A stretch of 64,000 bases of DNA from the NCBI RefSeq assembly GCF_030408395.1, contig NZ_CP046980.1, positions 682,001 to 746,000 on the forward strand, in the 5' to 3' direction. The notes beneath the pieces were generated by a model. It saw only the letters and a program-made list of their open reading frames with translations. It was not told where the DNA came from and made no database searches. Source of the DNA: Corynebacterium aquatimens (GTDB taxonomy: Bacteria; Actinomycetota; Actinomycetes; Mycobacteriales; Mycobacteriaceae). A program made the position numbers and the translations under genes. Shown here piece after piece: positions 27,868 to 38,156 of this stretch. Position 1 is the first letter of the stretch. The number at the start of each line of letters is the position of its first letter.

Positions 27868-28896
27868 ATGGCAGAATTGCCCCCCACAACCCAGGTCTAT
27901 GAGCTGGACCATGACCACGCCCAGAATGTCTTGGGCATCAACGATGAGAATCTGCGGCTGTTGGACGAGCAGATGGCGGTGGACATCCACGCGCGCGGAA
28001 CGCGGGTCACGTTCCGCGGTCCCGCCTCCCAGATCGAGGGGGCGCGGCGCGTTCTTGATGAGCTCCAGGCGATGTCGCGTCGCGGCATCATCATTACCCC
28101 CGATGCGGTGAGCCACGCGGTGTCCATCATGGAGGCCCACCCAGCGCAATCGGCAGCTGAGATGCTGGGCCAGGAGATCATTGCTCGCCGCGGCCGCGTG
28201 ATTCGCCCGAAGACACCGGGGCAGCGCCAGTACGTTGATGCGATTGATGACAACACGATTGTTTTCGGTATTGGACCTGCGGGTACCGGTAAGACCTACC
28301 TGGCCGTGGCCAAGGCGGTGCAGGCACTGCAGTCCAAGCAGGTGAAGCGGATTATCCTGACCCGTCCGGCCGTCGAGGCGGGGGAGAAACTGGGCTTTTT
28401 GCCCGGCACCCTGAACGACAAGATTGACCCGTACCTCCGCCCGCTCTACGACGCACTGCGCGACATGCTGGATCCCGAGGCGATTCCAAAGCTCATGGAA
28501 GCCGGAGTCATCGAGGTCGCGCCGCTGGCGTACATGCGCGGGCGCACGCTTAACGACGCATTTGTGATTCTGGATGAGGCGCAAAACACCACACCGGCGC
28601 AGATGAAGATGTTCCTCACCCGCCTTGGCTTTGGAACCAAAATGGTGGTCACTGGCGACATTTCCCAGGTGGACCTCCCGCGCGGAGTGATTTCGGGTCT
28701 GCGTGTGGTGCGCAACATTCTGCGTGACGTAGAGGGCATTCACTTTGAGGAATTCGGTGCGGATGACGTTGTGCGCCACCAATTGGTAGGCCGGATCGTT
28801 GACGCGTACGACCGCTATGATGCAGCGCGCATCGCCCGCCAGAAGGCCGAGGTCACAGAACTTCCCACGGACACGGGGCAAACAAGGAGTACATAA
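27868..28896 (+). CDS. phoH: PhoH family P-loop ATPase
   Basis: The 342-residue protein has an N-terminal KH-like segment ([20 protein letters not shown]) and a PhoH ATPase core with Walker [20 protein letters not shown], Walker [13 protein letters not shown] and the LSR motif region [14 protein letters not shown]. PhoH proteins are ATP-dependent and, by their constant pairing with ybeY, are thought to act in RNA metabolism. The stop overlaps the ybeY start (TAATG), implying coupled translation. Confidence 0.93.
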   Translation: MAELPPTTQVYELDHDHAQNVLGINDENLRLLDEQMAVDIHARGTRVTFRGPASQIEGARRVLDELQAMSRRGIIITPDAVSHAVSIMEAHPAQSAAEMLGQEIIARRGRVIRPKTPGQRQYVDAIDDNTIVFGIGPAGTGKTYLAVAKAVQALQSKQVKRIILTRPAVEAGEKLGFLPGTLNDKIDPYLRPLYDALRDMLDPEAIPKLMEAGVIEVAPLAYMRGRTLNDAFVILDEAQNTTPAQMKMFLTRLGFGTKMVVTGDISQVDLPRGVISGLRVVRNILRDVEGIHFEEFGADDVVRHQLVGRIVDAYDRYDAARIARQKAEVTELPTDTGQTRST

Positions 28897-29525
28897 TGAG
28901 CATCGAGGTTCTCAACGAGTCCGGTGAGGCCGACGTCAACGAAGAAATGCTGATCGACGTCGCGTCGTTTGCGCTCCGTGCCTTGGACATCCACCCGGAT
29001 GCGGAGGTCACGATCACCTGCGTGGACACTCCCACCATGTCCGATTTGCACATGCGGTGGATGGACCTTCCCGGCCCCACGGACGTGATGAGCTTCCCCA
29101 TGGACGAACTCACCCCGGGCGGCGGACGCCCGGATGCGCCGTTGCCCGGGCCGCAGATGCTGGGCGACATCATCCTGTGCCCAGAGTATGACCGCAGGCA
29201 GGCCGAGGCAGCGGGGCACCCGCTGGGGCATGAGATGGCGCTGCTCACCGTCCATGGATGCCTGCACCTGCTTGGCTACGACCACGCGACGCCAGCGGAT
29301 GAACGCGAAATGTTCGGCTTGCAGAATGAGATCCTTGCGGATTGGTACGACGACCTCTCCGCACGCGGGGTCGTGTACCAGCCGAAACCCACTGGCACTC
29401 ATGCGTTCCCGTCCGCGGCGGACCGGGAGGAGTTAGACCGGCTCGTCGATAAGCGAGAGCTCGAAAGCGCACCGGACGAAAGCACACCGGACGAAAACGC
29501 GCGCGACGAGGGAGACGAATCTTAA
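28896..29525 (+). CDS. ybeY: Endoribonuclease YbeY (16S rRNA 3'-end maturation)
   Basis: A zinc-dependent single-strand endoribonuclease needed for 16S rRNA 3' maturation and ribosome quality control. The metal-binding motif [16 protein letters not shown] has the three expected His, and the RNA-binding arginine is in [20 protein letters not shown]. At 209 residues it exceeds the usual 150-180: after residue ~165 there is an acidic, Pro/Ser-rich tail with loose repeats ([18 protein letters not shown]). That tail looks disordered and is probably dispensable. Confidence 0.95.
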   Translation: MSIEVLNESGEADVNEEMLIDVASFALRALDIHPDAEVTITCVDTPTMSDLHMRWMDLPGPTDVMSFPMDELTPGGGRPDAPLPGPQMLGDIILCPEYDRRQAEAAGHPLGHEMALLTVHGCLHLLGYDHATPADEREMFGLQNEILADWYDDLSARGVVYQPKPTGTHAFPSAADREELDRLVDKRELESAPDESTPDENARDEGDES

Positions 29526-29527
29526 GA

Positions 29528-30913
29528 GTGGACAGTCTGGGTGTAGACGTCTGGGTCTGGTACGGAGTCGTCTCTTTTGTGACGATCATCCTGGCAGGCT
29601 TTTTGCGCACGATTGAAACCGCGCTGACGCCGGTGTCCCGCGCGCGCGTTGAGGCGATGGTCAAAGACGACGTCTCCGGCGCAAAAGCGCTGCTGCGAGT
29701 TGTGGATTCGCGTGCGAACCACATCGGCGTGCTGAAGATGCTGGAAACGGTGCTGGATACATTGTCTGCGGTGTACGCGGCCATGATGATGATGGACATC
29801 ATCCCATCCGACGCGTGGGCTGTGACCGCGGCCGTGCTGGTGGTGACGTTCCTGCGCTTCGGGATCGTGGGCGTGATCGCACGCCGTCAAGGAAAACTCA
29901 ACCCGTATTCCATCTCACTGCGCACGGCGCAGGTCCTCACCGTTACCTACGTGCTTTTGGGGCCGTTGTCGAAGCTCTTGATCTGGATCGGAGATCTTGT
30001 GCGGCCCGGCGTGGAGCCTGCCGAGAACCCGTACGCGACGGATCTGGAAATCCGCGAGGCCGTGGAGATGGCCGAAGAATCCGGCGCCGTTGAGACCGCG
30101 GAACGGCGAATGATCCAGTCGATCTTCGACCTCGACCAGACCTACGCCCGGCAAGTGATGGTTCCGCGCCCGGAGATGATCTGGATTGAGTCGGACAAAA
30201 CGGCGGCGCAGGCGGCGAACCTGATGATTCGCTCCGGGCATTCGCGCGTGCCGGTCATTGGAGAAAGCGTCGATGAGATCGTGGGTATCGCTTACATCAA
30301 AGACCTGGTGGAGCGCACCTACAACAACCCTGAGGAACGCTCCCGGCCGGTTGCCGAAACGGTACGGCAGCCAATGTTCATGCCGGATTCTAAACCACTG
30401 GACGCCATGCTGGAGGAAATGCAGCAGACCAACACGCACATCGCCATACTTATCGACGAATATGGCGGCGTGGCCGGCATGATGACCATGGAGGACATCC
30501 TCGAAGAAATCGTTGGTGAAATCACCGACGAATACGATGAGGATGAGGAGGCCCCGATCGAAGAGATCACCCGCAGCGCGCTTGACGACGAATCGCCGGG
30601 GCCGCGCCGCTACCGTGCCCATGCGCGTTTGCCGTTGGATGACCTAGTAGATTTCCTGCACGATGAGGCGCACTTTGATGTGGAGTTCGATGAGGAGATT
30701 ACAGACAACGTTGAAACTGTGGCGGGGTTGATCTCCTACACGCTCGGCCGTGTTCCGTTGCCTGGCTCCTTCATCGAGCACGAAGGGATGCGGTTTACTG
30801 CCGAAGGTGGGCGTGACCGTCGCGGCCGCGTGAAAGTGCGTTCCGTGGTGATCACGATTCCGGAGCGGGATCTTTCTAAGTCCCCTGATGCTGATGACAA
30901 TCGGAATGAGTGA
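29528..30913 (+). CDS. Hemolysin-family membrane protein with CBS domains (CorC/HlyC type)
   Basis: 461 residues. An N-terminal DUF21 (CNNM) membrane domain (about residues 1-150, with ARVEAMVKDDVSGAKALLRV) is followed by a paired CBS domain (AARQVMVPRPEMIWIESDK region to MTMEDILEEIVGEITDEYDE) and a C-terminal CorC_HlyC domain (about 370-450). Such proteins are linked to magnesium efflux or homeostasis; the hemolysin name is historical. It begins with GTG two bases after ybeY. The ybeY-corC pair is a standard actinobacterial arrangement. Confidence 0.9.
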   Translation: MDSLGVDVWVWYGVVSFVTIILAGFLRTIETALTPVSRARVEAMVKDDVSGAKALLRVVDSRANHIGVLKMLETVLDTLSAVYAAMMMMDIIPSDAWAVTAAVLVVTFLRFGIVGVIARRQGKLNPYSISLRTAQVLTVTYVLLGPLSKLLIWIGDLVRPGVEPAENPYATDLEIREAVEMAEESGAVETAERRMIQSIFDLDQTYARQVMVPRPEMIWIESDKTAAQAANLMIRSGHSRVPVIGESVDEIVGIAYIKDLVERTYNNPEERSRPVAETVRQPMFMPDSKPLDAMLEEMQQTNTHIAILIDEYGGVAGMMTMEDILEEIVGEITDEYDEDEEAPIEEITRSALDDESPGPRRYRAHARLPLDDLVDFLHDEAHFDVEFDEEITDNVETVAGLISYTLGRVPLPGSFIEHEGMRFTAEGGRDRRGRVKVRSVVITIPERDLSKSPDADDNRNE

Positions 30914-30918
30914 ATGCG

Positions 30919-31734
30919 ATGAACATTGTGTCGATTCAGTCCGCGGTGGCGTACGGCCACGTGGGCAATTCATGCGCGGTGTTTCCGCTCCAGCGCCTTG
31001 GCCACAACGCGTGGCCAGTCAACACCGTGAACTTTTCTAACCACACGGAGTACCCGTCGTGGCGTGGACCGCGGCTCACAGCGCAGCAAGTGGGCGATGT
31101 CTTAGAAGGTCTGGAATTCGTCTACCCGCAGGTAGACATGGTTCTTACCGGGTACTTGGGCTCGGCGGACTTGGCTGAGGTCATCGTGGGGGCGGTCAAT
31201 CGCATCAAGGCCGCGAACCCTGCAGCGCAGTGGGTCTGCGACCCCGTGATTGGTAACGCCGCGGTGGGATCGTTCGTGGACGATGACATCCCCGGGGTAT
31301 TCATTGATGTGGCCATCCCGGTGGCAGACGCGATCACGCCGAACCAGTGGGAACTGGCGCTTTTGACTGGGCGGGAGCTTTCAACGCTTGAGGCCACCGT
31401 GGATGCCGCGCGATCACTAAAACCGCGCAGCCTGATCACCAGCGTCCACACGGGGGACGGTACAACAATCGGCATGTTGGATATTTCCCCGGAGGCGGCA
31501 TGGTACGTGGAGACCCCGCGCTTAGGCGACAACGTCGTCGGCGCAGGTGACCTCGCCGCGGCGATGTACACGGCCTTACGCGACGAAACTCCGAAGGCAC
31601 GGCTGGAGCACCTCGCGGGAACACTTTTTGACATGATTGCCGCGGCCGAAGACGGCCTTACTGGGTTGCCGCTCGTGGCGGAACAAGACTTGATTGTTCA
31701 GCCTCGCTCGCGCTTTGAAGCCCGCCGCCTCTAG
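30919..31734 (+). CDS. pdxY: Pyridoxal kinase PdxY/PdxK type
   Basis: A 271-residue ribokinase-fold enzyme that phosphorylates pyridoxal to pyridoxal 5'-phosphate. Signatures: the pyridoxal-binding SIQSAVAYGHVGNSCAVFPL, NTVNFSNHTEYPSWRG, and the catalytic loop GDNVVGAGDLAAAMYTAL with the general base Asp. I start at ATG 30919; an ATG three codons upstream is possible. It sits between the CorC-like gene and era, a less common position that places a vitamin B6 salvage gene inside a ribosome/RNA operon. Confidence 0.93.
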   Translation: MNIVSIQSAVAYGHVGNSCAVFPLQRLGHNAWPVNTVNFSNHTEYPSWRGPRLTAQQVGDVLEGLEFVYPQVDMVLTGYLGSADLAEVIVGAVNRIKAANPAAQWVCDPVIGNAAVGSFVDDDIPGVFIDVAIPVADAITPNQWELALLTGRELSTLEATVDAARSLKPRSLITSVHTGDGTTIGMLDISPEAAWYVETPRLGDNVVGAGDLAAAMYTALRDETPKARLEHLAGTLFDMIAAAEDGLTGLPLVAEQDLIVQPRSRFEARRL

Positions 31735-31740
31735 TAGCAT
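31735..31740 (+). promoter_or_regulatory. Leaderless-type -10 box of era
   Basis: TAGCAT begins at the first base after the pdxY stop and ends eight bases before the era ATG at 31749. A weak CAGG is the only ribosome-site-like sequence. Confidence 0.45.
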
Positions 31741-31748
31741 CAGGTTTT

Positions 31749-32699
31749 ATGGATTTCTCGGACACACCGGAAGGGTTCCGCTCAGGATTCGTCAGCTTTG
31801 TGGGCCGCCCGAACACGGGCAAATCGACGCTGACCAACGCGCTGGTGGGGGAGAAGATCGCCATCATGGCGGATCAGCCGGAAACCACGCGGCACCCGAT
31901 CCGCGGAATAGTCAACACCGAGGGTGCTCAGATGATCGTCGTTGATACGCCCGGTATTCACCGGCCCCGCACGTTGTTGGGCGAGCGCCTCAACGAGGTA
32001 GTAAAAGAGACCTTCACTGACGTTGACGTGGTGGGGCTGACGGTGCCTGCGGATGAGAAGATCGGCCCCGGTGACCGGTTCATCTTGCAGCAGGTCCGTG
32101 ACACGGCACCCACCATGCCCATCGTGGGCATTTTGACCAAACTGGACAAAGTACCCAAAGACGTCGTCGGCGAGCGCCTTGTGGAACTGCATGAGCTGTT
32201 GGGGCCGAACTCGGAGGTCGTCCCGGTGTCCGCCACAGAGCAGGTACAGCTCGACGTCCTGACCGAGGTACTGGTGTCTCAGCTGCCGGAGGGCCCGCGG
32301 TTCTACCCGGAGGACCACGTCACCGATGAGGACATTGAAACGCGCATTTCTGAGCTCATCCGCGAAGCGGCCCTAAGCGGGCTTCGGGACGAGCTGCCGC
32401 ACTCCGTGGCGGTACAGATCGATGAAATGTACCCCGACCCTGATGCCCCTGCAGGGCATCAGGGTCGAGAAGATCAGGAGCCGGCGCGCATGATGATCTA
32501 CGCCGTGCTCTACCTTGAACGCCCCGGCCAGAAAGACATCATTGTGGGCCGCGACGGCCGCCGCTTGCAAAGCATCATTCAGCGCTCCCGCAAACAAATC
32601 ATCGCGCTGTTAGGCCGCAACGTTTACCTTGACCTGCGCGTGAAAATTTTGAAGAACTGGCAGTCCAACCCCAAGCACCTGGGACGACTCGGGTTCTAG
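31749..32699 (+). CDS. era: GTPase Era
   Basis: A 316-residue GTPase of 30S ribosome assembly that binds 16S rRNA. G1 is GRPNTGKST (residues 19-27), G2 includes ETTRHPIRGI, G3 is DTPGIH, and G4 lies in LTKLDK. The C-terminal KH domain has KDIIVGRDGRRLQSIIQRS and the typical end VKILKNWQSNPKHLGRLGF. A 15-residue Pro/Ala/Gly insertion (DPDAPAGHQGREDQ) lengthens the loop before the KH domain. The recO start directly abuts its stop codon. Confidence 0.97.
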   Translation: MDFSDTPEGFRSGFVSFVGRPNTGKSTLTNALVGEKIAIMADQPETTRHPIRGIVNTEGAQMIVVDTPGIHRPRTLLGERLNEVVKETFTDVDVVGLTVPADEKIGPGDRFILQQVRDTAPTMPIVGILTKLDKVPKDVVGERLVELHELLGPNSEVVPVSATEQVQLDVLTEVLVSQLPEGPRFYPEDHVTDEDIETRISELIREAALSGLRDELPHSVAVQIDEMYPDPDAPAGHQGREDQEPARMMIYAVLYLERPGQKDIIVGRDGRRLQSIIQRSRKQIIALLGRNVYLDLRVKILKNWQSNPKHLGRLGF

Positions 32700-33473
32700 G
32701 TGTACAAGACGGTGGGTAGAGAAAGCTACCGCGACCGCGCGTTTGTGGTTCGCACCTACGACTTCGGGGAGGCTGACCGCGTGGTCGTGCTGCTTACTCG
32801 CTCGCACGGCCTGGTGCGCAGCGTGGCAAAGGGGGTGCGCAAATCTAAAAGCCGCTTCGGCTCGCGGATTCAGCCGTTCGTGGACGTAGATATCCAGCTT
32901 TACCCGGGCCGAAACTTAGACACGATCACTCAAGCGGACACGGTTGGCTATTACGGCACCGGAATCATTGATGACTATGATCGCTACACCGCCGCGTGCG
33001 CGATTTTAGAGACCGCAGAAAGACTCTCTTACGCGGATGCGGACACTGACTCGTTCCTCTTCGACGAGATCGCGCATGCTTTTCGACGACTCCCTGTTAC
33101 CGCGCACCCAACCTTGGTGGTGGATGCGTTCATTGTGCGCGCCACCGCTCACGCCGGGTGGGGGTTGAGCTTATTCAATTGCGCTAACTGCGGCAGGCCT
33201 GGCCCGCACCATGCGTTTCATTCGCAGATCGGCGGTGCCGCGTGCGTTCACTGCCGCCCGCCGGGGTCTTTTGACGTGGAGGAAGAAACGCTCCACTTAT
33301 TGTGGCTCTTGGCGCAGAACGACACCCCGCAGGTGCGGGACCGGGCCGAGGCTCAAGCCGAGGCGCAGGCGAGCAAAACCACGGTGCACCAAGCCCACCG
33401 TCTAGCCACGCACCATCTGCAGTGGCACATGGAATCGGCGCTGAAAACGTTGCGGATCATGGAACAGGCCTAA
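32700..33473 (+). CDS. recO: DNA repair protein RecO
   Basis: A 257-residue recombination mediator that helps load RecA in the RecFOR pathway. The OB-fold N-terminus reads [20 protein letters not shown], then the [20 protein letters not shown] motif. A four-cysteine zinc site ([11 protein letters not shown] and ACVHC) lies near residues 160-185, as in other actinobacterial RecO. It begins with GTG immediately after the era stop. Confidence 0.94.
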   Translation: MYKTVGRESYRDRAFVVRTYDFGEADRVVVLLTRSHGLVRSVAKGVRKSKSRFGSRIQPFVDVDIQLYPGRNLDTITQADTVGYYGTGIIDDYDRYTAACAILETAERLSYADADTDSFLFDEIAHAFRRLPVTAHPTLVVDAFIVRATAHAGWGLSLFNCANCGRPGPHHAFHSQIGGAACVHCRPPGSFDVEEETLHLLWLLAQNDTPQVRDRAEAQAEAQASKTTVHQAHRLATHHLQWHMESALKTLRIMEQA

Positions 33474-33494
33474 CCAGTCAGCAGTCAAAACGTG

Positions 33495-33500
33495 CATAAT
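33495..33500 (+). promoter_or_regulatory. Leaderless-type -10 box of uppS
   Basis: CATAAT ends seven bases before the GTG at 33508, with no ribosome site between. This suggests a promoter inside the recO-uppS gap. Confidence 0.45.
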
Positions 33501-33507
33501 AAGGCGC

Positions 33508-34260
33508 GTGATACCTGGCTTTGAATCTGTTCCCACTCCGCCCGCCATCGACCCGGAATTCATTCCGCGGCACATCGCATTGGTCATGGACGGCAACGGC
33601 CGGTGGGCAACTGAACGCGGGTTGCCACGCACGGAAGGGCACAAGCGCGGCGAAGCCGTGCTCATGGAATGCGTGGACGCGTGCTTGGCGCTGGGCAGTG
33701 TGAAATGGCTTTCGGCCTACGCCTTTTCGACGGAAAACTGGCGCCGTTCCCGCGATGAAGTCCGCTTCCTCATGGGATTCAACCGCGATGTGCTCCACCG
33801 CCAGCGCGACATTCTGCATGAGAAGAACGTGCGCATCGTTTGGGCTGGGCGCCGGCCGCGCTTATGGCGGTCCGTAATCCGCGAGTTTGAGATCGCCGAG
33901 GAATTGACAAAGAACAACACGGCCATGACCTTGGCCATGTGCGTCAATTACGGCGGCCGTGCGGAACTCGTCGACGCCGCCCGCGCTATCGCCGAGGCGA
34001 CCCGCGCCGGGAAACTCACACCACAGCGTATCGACGAAGAACTCCTTGGCCAGTTCATGTACCGCCCCGACATGCCGGACGTTGATCTGTTTCTGCGCCC
34101 TTCGGGTGAACTGCGCACCTCAAACTTCCTGTTGTGGCAATCAGCCTATGCAGAAATGGTCTACCAAGATAAGCTGTTCCCGGATTTCCAGGCGGTAGAC
34201 CTCTACGACGCCGTGCTTGAGTACGCGCGCCGGGATAGGCGATTCGGAGGAGTGAAGTGA
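33508..34260 (+). CDS. uppS: Z-type polyprenyl (decaprenyl/undecaprenyl) diphosphate synthase
   Basis: A 250-residue cis-prenyltransferase making the long-chain carrier lipid for peptidoglycan and arabinogalactan synthesis. Signatures: [19 protein letters not shown], the hinge [17 protein letters not shown], and [20 protein letters not shown] followed by YAEMVY. Its position after recO corresponds to the actinobacterial decaprenyl diphosphate synthase. The last bases overlap the next gene's GTG (GTGA). Confidence 0.95.
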   Translation: MIPGFESVPTPPAIDPEFIPRHIALVMDGNGRWATERGLPRTEGHKRGEAVLMECVDACLALGSVKWLSAYAFSTENWRRSRDEVRFLMGFNRDVLHRQRDILHEKNVRIVWAGRRPRLWRSVIREFEIAEELTKNNTAMTLAMCVNYGGRAELVDAARAIAEATRAGKLTPQRIDEELLGQFMYRPDMPDVDLFLRPSGELRTSNFLLWQSAYAEMVYQDKLFPDFQAVDLYDAVLEYARRDRRFGGVK

Positions 34261-35441
34261 ACGCAGCTCTCGACCGGCACGATGCTTCGATCGGGGACGG
34301 TGCCAAAGGCGTCGTCGATAAGCATGCTGCTCCCACGAAGCAACAGATCAAGCGCTGGCGCCAGTACCTGGCAAACGAGCGCGCTGAGGCCGCGACCTAC
34401 CGTGAGATGGCGAAAAAGCGCGAGGGGCACGAGCGCGAAATCCTTGAGCAGATCGCGGACGCCGAATCCCGTCACGAGCTCTACTGGCGTGAGAAGCTCG
34501 GGCCGGAAGTGGGCATGCCGCAGAAACCCGATTGGGGCACACGCTTCCACGCGTTCATGGCGCGCAACGTCAGTCCCGTCTTCGCCCTAGCGTTGATGCA
34601 ATCGGCGGAATCGCGTTCGCCGTACATGGACGATGAAGACGCCTCAGATGAGATCGCCGCGGACGAGGCGATGCACGCGGAAGTCGTGCGTGCCCTGGCA
34701 ACGCAGGGCCGTGAGAGACTCTCCGGTTCTTTCCGGGCGGCGGTCTTTGGTGCGAACGACGGCCTGGTCTCCAACGTTGCTCTGGTTTTGGGTGTGATGG
34801 GCTCCGGTGTGTCCTCCAGCTACATCCTGCTCACCGGCATCTCTGGGCTGTTGGCGGGTGCGCTGTCTATGGCGGCCGGCGAGTACGTGTCTGTCAAGAG
34901 CCAGACTGAGCTTCTCGACGCCTCACGGCCCGACCCGATGGCCACGAGCCACGTTCCGAAACTCGATGTGAACCAAAACGAGCTGGCCCTGGTGTACCGC
35001 GCCCGGGGGATGGATGCGCATCAAGCCGAACAACGCGCCAAAGACGTGTTCGCCGCAACCCAATACGGTGCTGGCCAGCTTGGGGACAATGACAACGGGC
35101 TGCACGGCAATAGCCTGGTCCGCGACGGGCTTACTGATGGGGACTACGACAGCCACGAGGCGGTGGGCAACGCGTTATCCGCCGGCGTGGCGTCCTTCTG
35201 CTTTTTCGCTGCGGGAGCGTTCATTCCGCTGATTCCGTTCATCCTTGGACTCGCCCCCACTCCGGGTGCGGTGGTTGCACTGATTTTGGTGTCCATCGCA
35301 CTATTTGCCACCGGCGGGCTCACCGGCCTACTCAGCGGCAAACCCCCGTTCCCACGGGCTCTCCGGCAGCTGGGAATCGGCCTTGGCGCCGCGGGAATCA
35401 CGTACGTTCTTGGAATGCTCTTCGGCGGCGTGGTTGGCTAG
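34257..35441 (+). CDS. Ferritin-like/VIT1 fusion membrane protein (MbfA type)
   Basis: A 394-residue fusion. Residues ~30-150 form a ferritin-like (erythrin/vacuolar iron) domain with metal-ligand helices: [36 protein letters not shown] and [17 protein letters not shown]. Residues ~160-394 form a VIT1/CCC1 domain with about five membrane segments and the motifs [17 protein letters not shown] and [20 protein letters not shown]. By analogy with MbfA and VIT1 it should export or sequester Fe2+ or Mn2+; the direction is an inference. It is translationally coupled to uppS and converges on zur. Confidence 0.88.
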   Translation: MNAALDRHDASIGDGAKGVVDKHAAPTKQQIKRWRQYLANERAEAATYREMAKKREGHEREILEQIADAESRHELYWREKLGPEVGMPQKPDWGTRFHAFMARNVSPVFALALMQSAESRSPYMDDEDASDEIAADEAMHAEVVRALATQGRERLSGSFRAAVFGANDGLVSNVALVLGVMGSGVSSSYILLTGISGLLAGALSMAAGEYVSVKSQTELLDASRPDPMATSHVPKLDVNQNELALVYRARGMDAHQAEQRAKDVFAATQYGAGQLGDNDNGLHGNSLVRDGLTDGDYDSHEAVGNALSAGVASFCFFAAGAFIPLIPFILGLAPTPGAVVALILVSIALFATGGLTGLLSGKPPFPRALRQLGIGLGAAGITYVLGMLFGGVVG

Positions 35442-35465
35442 GTCCACTGGCCGGATGGGCTGAAG

Positions 35466-35939
35466 CTATTCAGCTGCGTTGCTGTTGTGGTTGGCGTTTT
35501 GGTTATTGATTTGGTCGTTGCTGGCGCACAACGGGCAAATCCCAAATACCTCGGCGTCATGCCCGCCGAGTTGGTAACCGTGCTGGGCGGCGGTTTCTTT
35601 CGCCCATTGCTCCACCGGCCCGCCGTCGATTTCCTCGCTACGGCCGCATTTGGTGCACACCAGGTGATGGTGGTGGTGTTCGGTGAGGCAGTGGCGGTAA
35701 ACGGTTTCCCCGTTGGAACTCAGCACATCCACCGCACCAATATCCGTCAGGGTTTGCAGCGTGCGGTACACGGTGGTGAGCCCCACCTTTTGCCCGCGGG
35801 CCATGAGCTCGCGGTGGATCGCCTGCGCTGAAGCGAAGCGGTCTAAGTCTTTGAGGACTTCTACAACCGCGCTGCGCTGACGGGTGTTGCGGGCCCCGAT
35901 CTTCGGGGTTTTGCTCCGTGTAGGCAGGCGAGACTCCAT
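35466..35939 (-). CDS. zur: Zinc uptake regulator Zur (Fur family)
   Basis: A 157-residue Fur-family repressor. The N-terminal winged helix contains NTRQRSAVVEVLKDLDRFAS and VGLTTVYRTLQTLTDIGAVD. The metal-binding C-half has EHHHHHLVCTKCGRSEEIDG and FGICPLCASN, giving the paired CxxC structural zinc site. A His/Asn-rich C-terminal tail follows. Pairing with the ArsR-type gene upstream (4-base gap), divergent from glyS, is the corynebacterial/mycobacterial zur arrangement and supports zinc as the signal. I start at ATG 35939. Confidence 0.92.
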   Translation of the reverse strand: MESRLPTRSKTPKIGARNTRQRSAVVEVLKDLDRFASAQAIHRELMARGQKVGLTTVYRTLQTLTDIGAVDVLSSNGETVYRHCLTEHHHHHLVCTKCGRSEEIDGGPVEQWAKETAAQHGYQLGGHDAEVFGICPLCASNDQINNQNANHNSNAAE

Positions 35940-35943
35940 GCGC

Positions 35944-36414
35944 CTACTGTAACGGTTTCTTCTGGGAGGGGAGCAGACCAGGGTCAACCTCAGGCAAGAT
36001 CTCAGCTGGTGGTCCCGCAGCTGCAACAGATCCGTAGCGTTCAGAAACGCCGAGCAGATCCGGCTTCACAACGGCAGTAGGAGTTTTCCTCCGGCTGGTG
36101 TTGTTGGGGGCCTTTTTCGTAGAACCGATTTCTTGGATAGCCTCTAAGACTGCCACGATGTCGTCCGCGGTGAGGGAGTAGACCACTTCACGCCCAGAAC
36201 GCTCGGCTTCTACCAGCCCGGCTTTCTTTAACACGCGAAGGTGCTGGCTGATCAGTGGCTGTGATTTGTCTAGTTTGGTGACAAGCTGGTGGACAACGTG
36301 GGGACCTTCGTCGAGCAGAATCAGAATCCGAAGACGGAGTGGGGAATCTAGTGCGCTAATCACAGAAGAAGCTCGTTGAAGCTTCTTCTGTGACCAGTCT
36401 GGGGTGGCGCCCAT
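35944..36414 (-). CDS. znr: ArsR/SmtB-family zinc-responsive regulator (Znr-like)
   Basis: 156 residues with an ArsR winged helix (LVTKLDKSQPLISQHLRVLK, then KAGLVEAERSGREVVYSL). In C. glutamicum and mycobacteria the equivalent gene is cotranscribed with zur and represses the pair when zinc is low. The classic helix-5 zinc ligands of SmtB (DxHx10HxxE) are not visible here, so zinc sensing rests on context. A ~60-residue Pro/Ala-rich C-terminal extension beyond the HTH (NNTSRRKTPTAVVKPDLLG..) is unusual for the family. Confidence 0.85.
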   Translation of the reverse strand: MGATPDWSQKKLQRASSVISALDSPLRLRILILLDEGPHVVHQLVTKLDKSQPLISQHLRVLKKAGLVEAERSGREVVYSLTADDIVAVLEAIQEIGSTKKAPNNTSRRKTPTAVVKPDLLGVSERYGSVAAAGPPAEILPEVDPGLLPSQKKPLQ

Positions 36415-36759
36415 TCCGTTGGTCCTTTCTCTTAGTCTCTCTCATCCATCCAGTTACAACCCTGAAGTTGCAGTTCTGAAGTTGAAGCTCTGAAGACGCA
36501 GCCAGAGCGGTTGTTTACGTATTAACTATATAAGTTTAATAAAACTTGAGGGCCCATGACGTGATAATGCGCATCATTCTCGCGTGGGTGTAACAGCTAC
36601 ACTGGTTCACGGTTTGTTCGACGCTAGATGTAAGCGATGGACACGGAAAAATTTTAAAAGCATACAATCGTTTAACCTTGGCTAAACAGCGCCACTAAGA
36701 AAAACAGTGCCACTAAAAAGTGCCACTGAGACGTTTCAACGAGCAGGAGAGTAGTCCCC
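36415..36759. promoter_or_regulatory. Divergent znr-zur / glyS promoter region with palindromes
   Basis: This 345-base region is much more AT-rich than its surroundings. It holds a 16-bp palindrome AAGTTTAATAAAACTT (36532-36547) next to TATATAAG, a candidate -10 on either strand, and a second near-palindrome TGATAATGCGCATCATT (36562-36578) reminiscent of Zur-type TGATAATNNN sites. Three CTGAAG repeats (36461-36495) lie beside the znr start. GAGCAGGAGAG precedes the glyS ATG. Operator assignment is inference. Confidence 0.5.
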
Positions 36760-38142
36760 ATGGCTTCGACCGTGATCGACACCGTTGTCAACCTTTGCAA
36801 GCGCCGCGGGCTGGTGTACCCGGCGGGTGAGATCTACGGCGGTACGCGATCGGCGTGGGACTACGGCCCGTTGGGCGTGGAGCTCAAGGAAAACGTCAAG
36901 CGCCAGTGGTGGAAGCAGATGGTGCAAACCCGCGCGGACGTCGTTGGCGTGGACACCTCCGTGATCCTGCCCCCGCAGGTCTGGGTGTCCTCAGGGCACG
37001 TTGAGGTGTTCACGGACCCGCTGGTGGAGTCGCTGCACACGCACAAGCGTTACCGCGCCGACCACCTGCTGGAAGCGTATGAGGAAAAGCACGGTCACCC
37101 GCCAGCAAATGGTTTGGCGGACATCAATGACCCTGAGACTGGCCAGCCGGGCAACTGGACGGAGCCGCGCGCGTTTTCCGGTTTGATGAAGACCTACCTG
37201 GGCCCCGTCGATGATAAAGAGGGCCTGCACTACATGCGTCCGGAGACCGCCCAGGGCATCTTTGTTAACTTCAAGAACGTGATGACGTCGGCGCGTATGA
37301 AGCCGCCGTTCGGCATTGCCAACACCGGTAAGTCCTTCCGTAATGAGATCACCCCGGGTAACTTCATTTTCCGCACCCGCGAGTTTGAACAGATGGAGAT
37401 GGAATTCTTCGTCAAACCTGGTGAGGATGAGCAATGGCACCAGTACTGGATTGATAACCGCCACCAGTGGTACATCGACCTTGGTATCAATCCGGATAAC
37501 CTGCGCCTGTACGAGCACCCGCAGGAGAAGCTCTCGCACTACTCCAAGCGCACGGTGGACATCGAATACGCCTTCAACTTCACCGGTTCCAAGTGGGGTG
37601 AGCTCGAAGGAATCGCCAACCGCACGGACTATGACCTGAAGACGCACGCTGAGTCTTCCGGTGAGGATTTGTCCTACTTCGACCAAGAGTCCGGTGAGCG
37701 CTGGACGCCGTACTGCATCGAGCCAGCCGCTGGCCTTGGCCGCGCGATGATGGCGTTCCTAATTGACGCGTACCACGAAGATGAGGCGCCGAACTCCAAG
37801 GGCGGCGTGGACAAGCGCGTTGTTTTGAAACTGGACCGCCGCCTGGCTCCGGTCAAGGTCGCGGTGCTGCCGCTGTCGAAGAAACCGGAACTGTCCGGCC
37901 CGGCTGAAGAGCTTGCAGCGACCTTGCGCCAGCACTGGAACATTGACTACGACACCTCCGGTGCGATTGGCCGTCGCTACCGCCGCCAGGACGAGATTGG
38001 AACCCCGTTCTGCGTAACCTTCGACTTCGACTCGCTCGAGGACCAGGCGGTCACAGTGCGCGAACGCGACACGATGGAGCAGGAGCGCGTGAAGATCGAT
38101 GAGCTGGAGGCGTACCTCGCCGCGCGCCTTCTGGGTTGCTAG
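36760..38142 (+). CDS. glyS: Glycyl-tRNA synthetase (class II, alpha2 type)
   Basis: A 460-residue homodimeric class II synthetase charging tRNA-Gly. It shows the N-terminal [39 protein letters not shown] (motif 2 region), [20 protein letters not shown] and the motif 3 region [16 protein letters not shown], then a C-terminal anticodon-binding domain ([20 protein letters not shown]). Length and architecture match the bacterial single-subunit form. Confidence 0.97.
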   Translation: MASTVIDTVVNLCKRRGLVYPAGEIYGGTRSAWDYGPLGVELKENVKRQWWKQMVQTRADVVGVDTSVILPPQVWVSSGHVEVFTDPLVESLHTHKRYRADHLLEAYEEKHGHPPANGLADINDPETGQPGNWTEPRAFSGLMKTYLGPVDDKEGLHYMRPETAQGIFVNFKNVMTSARMKPPFGIANTGKSFRNEITPGNFIFRTREFEQMEMEFFVKPGEDEQWHQYWIDNRHQWYIDLGINPDNLRLYEHPQEKLSHYSKRTVDIEYAFNFTGSKWGELEGIANRTDYDLKTHAESSGEDLSYFDQESGERWTPYCIEPAAGLGRAMMAFLIDAYHEDEAPNSKGGVDKRVVLKLDRRLAPVKVAVLPLSKKPELSGPAEELAATLRQHWNIDYDTSGAIGRRYRRQDEIGTPFCVTFDFDSLEDQAVTVRERDTMEQERVKIDELEAYLAARLLGC

Positions 38143-38156
38143 GAGTCGGTCACCCC

